From assembly GCF_039523335.1 (NCBI RefSeq), contig NZ_BAAAFC010000002.1, positions 434,001-498,000 of the forward strand: a DNA stretch of 64,000 nt, in the 5' to 3' direction. The DNA comes from Marinobacter szutsaonensis (GTDB lineage: Bacteria; Pseudomonadota; Gammaproteobacteria; Pseudomonadales; Oleiphilaceae). Positions within the stretch are counted from its first letter, which is position 1. The number at the start of each line of letters is the position of its first letter. The position numbers were made by a program, and so were the translations under genes. Shown in pieces: positions 34,401-43,611 of this stretch. The notes beneath the pieces are model-generated. The model was not told where the DNA came from and ran no database searches. It was given only the letters and a program-made list of their open reading frames with translations.

Positions 34401-34477
34401 GGAGCGGTAGTTCAGTTGGTTAGAATACCGGCCTGTCACGCCGGGGGTCGCGGGTTCGAGTCCCGTCCGCTCCGCCA
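34401..34477 (+). tRNA. tRNA-Asp (GUC)
   Basis: A 77-base cloverleaf including an encoded 3' CCA. The acceptor stem is GGAGCGG / CCGCTCC, the D-arm has TTCAGTTGGTTAGA, the anticodon loop is CTGTCAC with anticodon GTC, and the T-loop GGGTTCGAGTCCC is canonical. A perfect promoter lies about 70 bases upstream, and a T-run follows the CCA. Confidence 0.98.
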
Positions 34478-34584
34478 TTTTTCTTCCCCCTTTGTTCTTT
34501 CTCTTGATCCATTCCGGATTCTGAAATATTCCTGTCACACGAAGCATTTACCTTGGCGGTTAAAGTTCGCACGAGGGTAAAGTC

Positions 34585-34674
34585 ATGTCTGACTACGAAG
34601 AAGAGTTGCTGGAAACCCGGCTGGATGAATTCGAGGATGATGGCGAGTTCATTGACGACGCCACTGAGCTTTAA
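34585..34674 (+). CDS. Candidate 29-residue acidic microprotein downstream of tRNA-Asp
   Basis: ATG at 34585 is preceded by GAGGGTAAA. The encoded peptide MSDYEEELLETRLDEF plus 13 more residues contains six Asp and eight Glu among 29. It ends at 34674, just before the convergent AraC gene stop. Candidate status only: short, but with a start signal and strongly biased composition. It could be read through from the tRNA-Asp promoter. No function is proposed. Confidence 0.45.
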   Translation: MSDYEEELLETRLDEFEDDGEFIDDATEL

Positions 34675-34677
34675 TCC

Positions 34678-35736
34678 CTAGTCCCCTGTTTTTCCGTTCA
34701 GCTTCATTTGTCGGCGATGCTCGCCGGGGCTGACTCCGAACCAGCGTTGGTAAGCTTTGTGAAACGCTGGAGGGTTGGCAAATCCCAGTAACCAGGCAAT
34801 TTCCGACAGGGAGCTGTTTGTTTCCTTCAGATAATCCAGCGCCAGCTGTTGGCGGGTTTCATCCAGTAGCAGCCGGAAGTTGGTACCCTCGGCGGCCAGT
34901 TGCCGTTGCAATGTCCAGGGCGAGGTGCCGAGTCGCGCCGCAACCGTTTCCAGCCCCGGCGTCTCGCCGCGGAACAGGGGCGTCATCAAGTGCCGCACCC
35001 GGTCCGAGGTGCTCCAGCCCCGTTTGATTCTTTCCAGTTCGCGCTCACACATCACGCAGAGCTGCTCGTGCATCGCCGGGTGCGCCTGGTTGCTCGGTTG
35101 GTGCCAGGCGCTTTTGTTGAGCGTCAGGCTGTTCTCTGTGGCGCTGAATTCCACTGGGCAACGGAACCAGCTTTCAAACAGGTCGTCCAGGCCGATCGAC
35201 GGGTATTCGATGCGAACCTTCTCAAGCACGTCATAACGGCCGGTCAGGGTGCGTGCCAGCTGAGTCCAGGCTGCCAGCACCGAGTCCACGACGAAGTAAT
35301 TGAACTGGTTGTAGGGACGGATCGAGTAGAAGCTGACTATCCGCTTGTCGGGATCGGTTCCGGGATGACCGCGACTGTTCTGGCTGGTGAGCCTCGAATA
35401 ACGTACCAGCTTCATCAGTGCCTGCCCGATAGTCGGCGCGGTCTCCGCCGCCAGCCCGGCCAGGCCGGCGTCGATCGGCCGGGATAGAGCCCCCATCCGC
35501 AGTCCCAGTGCGGGGTTGCCGGTCAGCCTGATGGCGGCCTCCCCCATCCGCATGAAACGGGGGATGCTGATCCGCGCTTCCGGGGAGGTCAGGGCGGTTT
35601 CATCCAGATTGAATTGCCTGGCCAGCACCTCGTGGTCTGCACCTTCCTCCGCAGCTGCGCGCAGCAGTACCGAGACGTACAGAAGGCTGATGTCGCCGAG
35701 CGCGTTGCGGTTTCCGGGCTTTGAGGGTGCTCTCAC
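34678..35736 (-). CDS. AraC-family transcriptional regulator
   Basis: A 352-residue regulator with an arabinose-binding-like N-terminal domain (LGDISLLYVSVLLRAAAEEG, FMRMGEAAIRLTGNPALGLR) and a C-terminal HTH pair (LETVAARLGTSPWTLQRQLA; LSEIAWLLGFANPPAFHKAYQRWFGVSPGEHRRQ). I start it at the GTG at 35736, preceded by AGGAA at seven bases; the frame is open much further but runs antisense through fadH and is not coding there. It is divergent from fadH, so regulation of unsaturated fatty-acid oxidation is plausible. Confidence 0.88.
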   Translation of the reverse strand: MRAPSKPGNRNALGDISLLYVSVLLRAAAEEGADHEVLARQFNLDETALTSPEARISIPRFMRMGEAAIRLTGNPALGLRMGALSRPIDAGLAGLAAETAPTIGQALMKLVRYSRLTSQNSRGHPGTDPDKRIVSFYSIRPYNQFNYFVVDSVLAAWTQLARTLTGRYDVLEKVRIEYPSIGLDDLFESWFRCPVEFSATENSLTLNKSAWHQPSNQAHPAMHEQLCVMCERELERIKRGWSTSDRVRHLMTPLFRGETPGLETVAARLGTSPWTLQRQLAAEGTNFRLLLDETRQQLALDYLKETNSSLSEIAWLLGFANPPAFHKAYQRWFGVSPGEHRRQMKLNGKTGD

Positions 35737-35775
35737 GGGGTATTCCTGATTGGGTGTCGCTTCAGGATAACATAA

Positions 35776-37938
<2,163 letters not shown>

Positions 37939-37994
37939 TCACAAAACGTTGCAGTTTTTATCTGTCCATCGACATTTGTCTGGCTAGACTATTG

Positions 37995-38022
37995 GAAAGC
38001 CTACGGTTATCCGTAGGCTTTC
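37995..38022 (+). terminator. Probable terminator hairpin after fadH
   Basis: GAAAGCCTACGG-TTAT-CCGTAGGCTTTC has perfect twelve-base arms. The downstream U-tract is poor (CTGGTATTGG), so termination may be partial. Confidence 0.65.
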
Positions 38023-38116
38023 TGGTATTGGTGCATGCCGCTGGACGAATTTTCCGATGGAACGCTCCGGGGAAGCGAAGCGTGTAAGTGTCCAATTTCT
38101 GAATCCTGGAGATGGA

Positions 38117-39373
38117 ATGATGGTTTCTGCCGATCAGGCAACCGATGGCTACTCAGCCGTGTTTTTTATGGAGGAGGGGCGTATTGCCCGTCAGATGCGC
38201 GCTTCCGAGTTCGGCGCTTTCCTCGACGGTTATGTCGGTTTATCTGACCTGGCGGAAACGGACGTCAAGGCCGTCCTGATCGAGCTGGGGGGCGACCTTC
38301 TGGTGCGCTCGCTGGTGTTCTTCCGGATCTGGTTTGATGACGAGGGTCGCGCCGACACCAGCTGGAACGTTCCTATCGAGGCGTTGGCCAGAGATGGCGC
38401 CAAGGGGCCGGATATGGGCGCGGGCCCGATCCGCCTGGTGTGTCGCAGCCAGTGTCCGGATCCGAAGTTTGCCAAGGAACTCTGGGACCCGGATATGACG
38501 CCGGGGAACAACCACTTCCAGGCTATCCGCAAGGCGGTGGAAAGCAACACCCTGAGATTCCAGAAGATCGAGCCCGTCGAGGAGGATATTCCCGTCCTCA
38601 ATGCCAAGGAGGAGCCGGCGAAGGAAAAGGAGACGGACGATGATGGCGCGGGGACAGCAGACCGTGCCCGACTGGCGCAGCTGATCCGTGAACAGCGTTT
38701 ACGCATCAAGACCCTGCAGAGTGTGCATCGGGATTCCCTTGCGGACCTCCAGCGCGAGCACCGCAATGAAATGCAGTCCCTGCGCAGCGAGATGGCGGAT
38801 CTTGAGCAGAAATACGAGCGCCAGCGGCTGACCAGCGAGCAGCTCAAGCAGCGCCTGTCCGAGCGTAACGAACAATACCTCTCCATGCAGGAGCAGATCG
38901 GGAGCGCCGACGAGGATAAGAAGCGGGACGACGCCAACGTCGGTGCCGAACTGGTTCTGCTCCGGGAGCAGCTTGAGCGCAAGCAGCGTGAGCTGGAAAT
39001 GCGTGACGAGAAAATAATCTCCCTGGAAGAAGAGAACCACGAGTTGCGGCACCGGGAGCCGCCAGAGAACTCCATTCTTGACCATCTGCGCAAGCAATCG
39101 GTCTTTCTCGTGGCCTACCATGCCGGCGTGGGCCACGTGACCCTGCCGTTCGACGACATTGAGACCTACTTCACCAACCCCGTGGCCTATGCCGCCGAAC
39201 GTTGTGGTATGAACGAGCCGGCCTACCGGGAGTGGCTGGAACACTACGAGAACCCGGTGTGCTGCCACCAGGACGGGGATGGCAACGAGTGCGCCGAACC
39301 CATCATGCGGGTCAGCCAGCCGGCGGAATTCCGTCCGGGTGTGGATGACCGCTGCGAGCAGCACCAGGCCTGA
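38117..39373 (+). CDS. Uncharacterised coiled-coil protein upstream of nadK
   Basis: A 418-residue cytoplasmic protein; homologues in front of nadK in pseudomonads are sometimes labelled DNA repair protein, but I know no experimental basis. Residues about 1-140 are a globular domain, 150-180 an acidic linker, and 185-325 a long charged coiled coil (IREQRLRIKTLQSVHRDSLA, LRSEMADLEQKYERQRL). The C-terminal domain has a possible zinc site (CCHQDGDGNEC, DDRCEQH). Paired ATGs at 38117 and 38120 follow GGAG; either may start. It precedes nadK by 110 bases on the same strand. Confidence 0.75.
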   Translation: MMVSADQATDGYSAVFFMEEGRIARQMRASEFGAFLDGYVGLSDLAETDVKAVLIELGGDLLVRSLVFFRIWFDDEGRADTSWNVPIEALARDGAKGPDMGAGPIRLVCRSQCPDPKFAKELWDPDMTPGNNHFQAIRKAVESNTLRFQKIEPVEEDIPVLNAKEEPAKEKETDDDGAGTADRARLAQLIREQRLRIKTLQSVHRDSLADLQREHRNEMQSLRSEMADLEQKYERQRLTSEQLKQRLSERNEQYLSMQEQIGSADEDKKRDDANVGAELVLLREQLERKQRELEMRDEKIISLEEENHELRHREPPENSILDHLRKQSVFLVAYHAGVGHVTLPFDDIETYFTNPVAYAAERCGMNEPAYREWLEHYENPVCCHQDGDGNECAEPIMRVSQPAEFRPGVDDRCEQHQA

Positions 39374-39483
39374 TCCTCGCATCTTTTTTCAGAATCCAGC
39401 CGACTTTCGTTACACTGTACGCCATCGTTGCAGGGTAGCGGAGGTGCTGTTCCCTGCTGCATCCCGGGATCACAGGAATTTTC

Positions 39484-40368
39484 ATGGATCAGTTCAGGAA
39501 TATCGGCGTAATCGGACGGATGGGCAGCGTCAAGGTGGTAGAGACGCTGAGGCAGCTCAAGCAGTACCTGCTTGCCCAGAACTACCAGGTCATTCTGGAA
39601 GAAGACACCGCGGGAATGATTCCCGGCCATGGCCTGCAGGTGGCCAGCAAGAAACTGCTGGGTGAAATCTGCGACCTGGTGATTGTCGTCGGCGGTGATG
39701 GCAGTCTGCTGGGCGCCGCCCGGGAGCTGGCGAAGTCGAAGATTCCCCTGCTCGGGGTGAACCGTGGGCGCCTCGGCTTCCTCACCGACATTTCTCCTTC
39801 AGATCTTGAAGAGCGCCTCGGCAAGGTACTGGAAGGGGAGTACATCGAGGAAACCCGCTTCCTGCTCGATGGTAATGTTGAGCGTAACGGCCAGCCGCTC
39901 GGTTTTGGCAGTGCCCTGAACGACGTGGTGCTGCATCCGGGTAAATCCACCCGGATGATCGGCTTTGACCTGTTTATCGACGGTCACTTCGTCTACAGCC
40001 AGCGCTCCGACGGCCTGATTGTCTCCACCCCCACCGGTTCCACCGCCTATTCCCTGTCTGCCGGCGGCCCTATCATGCACCCCAAGCTTGACGCCATCGT
40101 GCTGGTGCCGATGTTCCCCCACACCCTGAGTAGCCGCCCGATCGTGGTGGACGGCAAGAGCGAGATCAAACTGGTGATCGGGGATACCAACGAGACCTAC
40201 CCGCAGGTGAGCTTTGATGGCCAGATGAACATCTCCTGTGCGCCCGGGGATATCATCCGTATCACCAAGAAGCCGTTCAAGATCCGTCTGATCCACCCGA
40301 CGGACCATAACTTCTATGCCACCTGCCGTGACAAACTTGGCTGGGCAAGTGAAATCGCAGCGAGTTGA
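39484..40368 (+). CDS. nadK: NAD kinase
   Basis: A 294-residue NAD kinase that makes NADP+ from NAD+ and ATP. The GGDGS motif is at residues 70-74 (LVIVVGGDGSLLGAARELA), followed by the NE/D-type RGRLGFLTDI and the glycine-rich GLIVSTPTGSTAYSLSAGGP substrate region. CAGGAA precedes the ATG. It opens the conserved order nadK, metallophosphatase, rhomboid protease, DUF1315, DUF2797, pepN that I know from pseudomonads. Confidence 0.97.
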   Translation: MDQFRNIGVIGRMGSVKVVETLRQLKQYLLAQNYQVILEEDTAGMIPGHGLQVASKKLLGEICDLVIVVGGDGSLLGAARELAKSKIPLLGVNRGRLGFLTDISPSDLEERLGKVLEGEYIEETRFLLDGNVERNGQPLGFGSALNDVVLHPGKSTRMIGFDLFIDGHFVYSQRSDGLIVSTPTGSTAYSLSAGGPIMHPKLDAIVLVPMFPHTLSSRPIVVDGKSEIKLVIGDTNETYPQVSFDGQMNISCAPGDIIRITKKPFKIRLIHPTDHNFYATCRDKLGWASEIAAS

Positions 40369-40370
40369 TC

Positions 40371-41384
40371 ATGGCTGGTAAGAATCCCTCCGCAAATCGC
40401 GGTTTCGATATCATCGGCGACATCCACGGTTGCGCCCACACCCTGGAAAAGCTCCTGGACCGGATGGGGTACCGCAAGGTCAACGGTGTTTACGAACATC
40501 CCCGGCGCCAGGCCGTGTTCATAGGTGACATCATTGACCGGGGCCCACGTATCCGGGAAGCACTGCACCTGGTGCGGGACATGGTGGAGCACGGCTCGGC
40601 GCGGATTGTCATGGGCAACCACGAGTACAATGCCCTGGGTTACTGCACCCGTGCCCGCCCGGGCAGTGGCAAGACCTGGTTGCGGGAGCACAACCCGCGT
40701 CACGATCGGCTGATCAAGGAAACCCTTGAGCAGTTCGATGCCCATCCCCACGAATGGAACGAGTTTCTTGAGTGGTTCTACACCATCCCCCTCTTCATCG
40801 AGGAAGAGGACTTCCGGGTGGTGCATGCGTGCTGGGATGGTGACCTGATCGAGAAGTTCAAACGGGTGCAGGGTGGTGCCTGCATTGACGAGGATTTCCT
40901 CCACGCCTCGGCGGCCATCGAGTCCTTCGCCGGACAGGTCATGGATACGCTCCTGCGGGGTACGGACCTGCGTCTGCCGGAGGGTATGTCGATAACCGGC
41001 AAGGACGGCTATGTCCGGGAATTCTTCCGGACCAAGTTCTGGGCGGACCAACCCCATACCTATGCCGATGTGGTGTTCCAGCCCGATCCCTTGCCGCCGG
41101 AAGTGGCGAAGCACGTGCTCACCGAAGACGAGCGCAAGCAGCTCATCAGTTACCCCCTGGACGCGCCGCCGGTCTTCGTCGGCCATTACTGGATGGAGGG
41201 CCGGCCCGCGCCGCTGAAGCCCAATGTGGCCTGCATCGATTTCAGTGCAGTGAAGTACGGCAAGCTGGTGGCCTACCGGTTTGACGGCGAGCGGGCACTT
41301 TCCCGGGACAAGTTTGTCTGGGTAGATGTGGAGCGGCCAGAGGCTCCGGAGTACCCCACCAGCGAAGACAGTGTTGCGCGCTAG
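40371..41384 (+). CDS. Calcineurin-like metallophosphoesterase
   Basis: A 337-residue phosphoesterase with the di-metal motifs in order: DIIGDIHGCAHTLEKLL, VFIGDIIDRGP, VMGNHEYNAL, then VVHACWD and FVGHYWM. These are the D-x-H, GDxxDR, GNH-E and H residues of the PP2A/ApaH-like group. The substrate is unknown; ApaH-like dinucleotide hydrolysis or protein phosphatase activity are possibilities. I start at ATG 40371, two bases after the nadK stop; a TTG at 40365 is less likely. Tight spacing shows co-transcription with nadK. Confidence 0.9.
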   Translation: MAGKNPSANRGFDIIGDIHGCAHTLEKLLDRMGYRKVNGVYEHPRRQAVFIGDIIDRGPRIREALHLVRDMVEHGSARIVMGNHEYNALGYCTRARPGSGKTWLREHNPRHDRLIKETLEQFDAHPHEWNEFLEWFYTIPLFIEEEDFRVVHACWDGDLIEKFKRVQGGACIDEDFLHASAAIESFAGQVMDTLLRGTDLRLPEGMSITGKDGYVREFFRTKFWADQPHTYADVVFQPDPLPPEVAKHVLTEDERKQLISYPLDAPPVFVGHYWMEGRPAPLKPNVACIDFSAVKYGKLVAYRFDGERALSRDKFVWVDVERPEAPEYPTSEDSVAR

Positions 41385-41430
41385 CCGTTTGTCTTCCGGT
41401 GAACCAATACCCCTGATCGTGAGGTGAGAA

Positions 41431-42285
41431 TTGTATCGGGTAAAGCAGTTGGATACCTCGGTGAACCTTGCCGACTTCAGCCGCTGGCTGAGGGATCAGG
41501 GCGTGGAGCATCGTATAACTGAGGAAGGCGGTCAGCAGGTGCTCTGGCTGGAACATGAAGAGCACGTCGAGCCGGTCCTGGCGGCCCTGGAGCGCTATCT
41601 GGCCGAGCCCGGTCTGAGGGAGGCGGTGGCCAGCCAGAACCGCTCGCCGGCCTTTGTCGGCGGGCGCTGGCAACCGGCGCCTCGCCACGCCCCCATGGTT
41701 CTGGGGCTGATCGTGTTTGCCGTGGTGATGGTCTGGCTCACGGGGATGGGCTCCAATGAGCTCTCCGCCGCCCTGATGGTGGTGGACCCCCGGAATTTTG
41801 ACTGGACCACTTTCGGTGGTCGCATCGATGCGCTTTCGGCCACCCTGGCCAGTGGCCAGGTCTGGCGTTTGATCACGCCGGATTTCCTGCATTTCAGCTG
41901 GACCCACATCATTTTCAACTCGGTGATGCTCTGGTTCCTTGGCAGCCAGGTCGAGTGGTTTGACGGCAAGGGCCGGCTGATCACCTTGTTCCTGGTGACC
42001 AGCCTGCTATCCAATGGTTTGCAGTACCTGGTTTCCGGGCCTCTGTTTGGTGGCTTGTCTGGTGTGGTGTACGGAGTTCTCGGTTATTGCTGGCTGAGCC
42101 AGCAGCGGGCGCCCCGGTTCCAGTTTCCGCCAGCGCTGGTGACCTTTGCGGTGATCTGGATGGTTCTCGGTTTTACCCCATTGCCGGAAATGCTGGGTCT
42201 GGGCAGGATGGCCAATGAGGCACACTTGGGTGGTTTTGTCGCAGGACTGCTCTGTGCACTGGTTTTGCCCGTAAGGAAAGGGTGA
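41431..42285 (+). CDS. Rhomboid-family intramembrane serine protease (GlpG-like)
   Basis: A 284-residue protease starting at TTG 41431 after GAGGTGAGAA. An N-terminal cytoplasmic domain (1-85) is followed by about six membrane helices. The catalytic pair is the Ser in GGLSGVVYG and the His in NEAHLGGFVAG; the HxxxN-type segment WTHIIFNSVMLWFLG is present. It cleaves membrane proteins within or near the bilayer. Part of the nadK-pepN block. It is followed by the terminator of the convergent minus-strand small RNA. Confidence 0.92.
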   Translation: MYRVKQLDTSVNLADFSRWLRDQGVEHRITEEGGQQVLWLEHEEHVEPVLAALERYLAEPGLREAVASQNRSPAFVGGRWQPAPRHAPMVLGLIVFAVVMVWLTGMGSNELSAALMVVDPRNFDWTTFGGRIDALSATLASGQVWRLITPDFLHFSWTHIIFNSVMLWFLGSQVEWFDGKGRLITLFLVTSLLSNGLQYLVSGPLFGGLSGVVYGVLGYCWLSQQRAPRFQFPPALVTFAVIWMVLGFTPLPEMLGLGRMANEAHLGGFVAGLLCALVLPVRKG

Positions 42286-42291
42286 GCGGAT

Positions 42292-42318
42292 AAAAAAAGC
42301 CCCGCCAAAGGGCGGGGC
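42292..42318 (-). terminator. Rho-independent terminator of the small RNA
   Basis: On the minus strand GCCCCGCC and GGCGGGGC pair around CTTT, followed by seven T. On the plus strand no T-run follows, so it is oriented for the leftward small RNA rather than for the rhomboid gene. Confidence 0.88.
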
Positions 42319-42379
42319 GTAAAGAGAGCTTTTAGCTCCTGATGAGAGAGACCAAATGATACGACCGTTGTCATTTGGT
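42292..42379 (-). ncRNA. Candidate Fur-repressed trans-acting small RNA (RyhB/PrrF-like)
   Basis: Read on the minus strand, the predicted transcript of about 88 bases starts near 42379. It has a 5' hairpin with perfect nine-base arms (ACCAAATGA, 42371-42379; TCATTTGGT, 42351-42359), a single-stranded UC-rich linker CUCUCUCAUC, a small hairpin GAGCU/AGCUC (42326-42338), and ends in a GCCCCGCC-CTTT-GGCGGGGC stem followed by seven T residues (42292-42318). A near-consensus promoter and a 17/19 Fur box lie immediately upstream. No open reading frame fits. This is the standard anatomy of an iron-responsive Hfq-type sRNA. I do not recognise its sequence as a known family. Confidence 0.75.
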
Positions 42380-42381
42380 GA

Positions 42382-42415
42382 GGTAATGATAATTATTATC
42401 GTTTGCATCTGTCAA
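42382..42415 (-). promoter_or_regulatory. Fur-box-overlapped promoter of the small RNA
   Basis: On the minus strand TTGACA (42410-42415), an 18-base spacer and TATCAT (42386-42391) form a near-consensus sigma-70 promoter. On the plus strand, 42382-42400 matches the 19-base Fur consensus at 17 of 19 positions and covers the -10 element. ATCGTTTG/CAAACGAT (42398-42420), an eight-base inverted repeat, overlaps the -35. The box could also act on the rightward DUF1315 gene. Confidence 0.75.
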
Positions 42416-42459
42416 ACGATTGTGCCGATTTTTTGTGAAGGTTTTTTCAGGAGAGCGGA

Positions 42460-42753
42460 ATGACTTACGAAGAGCTGATCGAACGTCTGGATCCGGCGGT
42501 ATACCGGAACCTTCGCCAGTCCATTGAGCTGGGCAAGTGGCCGGATGGTCGCAAGATGACAGCCGAACAGCGCGCTATCAGCCTGGAAGCGGTGATTTAC
42601 TACGAGAACAAGCACAACGTGCCTGAAGAAGAGCGGGTGGGTTTCCTGGACCGTGGCAGCAAGGCGGGAACGGCCTGTGATCCTTCCGTCCGGCACACCA
42701 ACAGCCAGAACCGGAATGTCGATCCGGACCAGTTCGTAGAGGTCAAGTCTTGA
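42460..42753 (+). CDS. DUF1315 (YeaC-like) family protein
   Basis: A 97-residue small protein with the family core MTYEELIERLDPAVYRNLRQSIELGKWPDGRKM reduced here to its blocks ERLDPAVYRNLRQ, GKWPDGRKMT and ISLEAVIYYENKHN. It is soluble and charged. AGGAG precedes the ATG. Its stop overlaps the TTG start of the DUF2797 gene by four bases, so they are coupled. The function is unknown. The Fur box about 60 bases upstream might influence it. Confidence 0.88.
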   Translation: MTYEELIERLDPAVYRNLRQSIELGKWPDGRKMTAEQRAISLEAVIYYENKHNVPEEERVGFLDRGSKAGTACDPSVRHTNSQNRNVDPDQFVEVKS

Positions 42754-43589
42754 GCGAAGCCATCGATGTAACCGGCCGGTTGCGCAAGATGCCGGTGGAG
42801 GCCGGGCAGCCGGTTTCCTACACCATTGCCGTGGGTGACGCCCGGGTGCCGTTAAACCATCTGATTGGTCACTCCATCCGCATCGATTTTGACGGCGTTA
42901 TCCGCTGCATCCATTGCGACCGCAAGACCAAGAAGAGTTTCAACCAGGGCTACTGCTATCCGTGTTTCCGCAAGCTGGCGGCCTGCGACAGTTGCATCAT
43001 GAGCCCGGAAAAGTGCCACTACCACCTCGGTACCTGCCGCGAGCCGGAGTGGGGGGAGACCCACTGCATGGTCGAGCACGTGGTGTACCTGGCCAATTCT
43101 TCCGGGCTCAAGGTCGGCATTACCCGCGCTTCCCAGGTGCCGACCCGCTGGATTGATCAGGGGGCGGTCGAGGCCATCCCCATGGTCAGGGTCAGAACCC
43201 GTTATATTGCCGGGCTGGTGGAAGTGGCGTGCAAGAGCCATGTCACCGATCGCACCAACTGGCGCGCCATGCTCAAGGGCGATGTGCCGGAGCTGGATCT
43301 GGTCGCGGAACGCCAGAAAATGCTGGCGGCCATCGCCACCGATATCGCGGAACTGCGAGAGTTGCACGGCGACGACGCCATCCGGGAGGTGAATGAGTCC
43401 GGGCTTGGCCTCAGCTATCCGGTCGAAGTCTGGCCGTCAAAGATCAAAACCCATAATCTGGACAAAACGCCGGAAGTGGAGGGAGTACTGGAAGGCATCA
43501 AGGGCCAGTACCTGATCCTCGACACCGGTGTGATCAATATCCGCAAGTTTACCGGGTATGAGGTCCGCTTCCGGGCGGACGCCAGCTGA
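42750..43589 (+). CDS. DUF2797 family protein
   Basis: A 279-residue protein starting at TTG 42750, overlapping the DUF1315 stop. The N-terminal half has a cysteine-rich, zinc-finger-like region: CIHCDRKTKKSFNQGYCYPC, CDSCI, then CHYHLGTCREPEWGE. The centre holds VYLANSSGLKVGITRASQVPTRWIDQGA, reminiscent of GIY-YIG-like folds (a Tyr, then a K-V-G-I-T-R block), which would suggest nucleic-acid contact; this is inference. It precedes pepN, and its stop lies only 22 bases before the pepN start. Confidence 0.85.
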   Translation: MSEAIDVTGRLRKMPVEAGQPVSYTIAVGDARVPLNHLIGHSIRIDFDGVIRCIHCDRKTKKSFNQGYCYPCFRKLAACDSCIMSPEKCHYHLGTCREPEWGETHCMVEHVVYLANSSGLKVGITRASQVPTRWIDQGAVEAIPMVRVRTRYIAGLVEVACKSHVTDRTNWRAMLKGDVPELDLVAERQKMLAAIATDIAELRELHGDDAIREVNESGLGLSYPVEVWPSKIKTHNLDKTPEVEGVLEGIKGQYLILDTGVINIRKFTGYEVRFRADAS

Positions 43590-43611
43590 ACAGAACTCCG
43601 TGGAGAATGTA

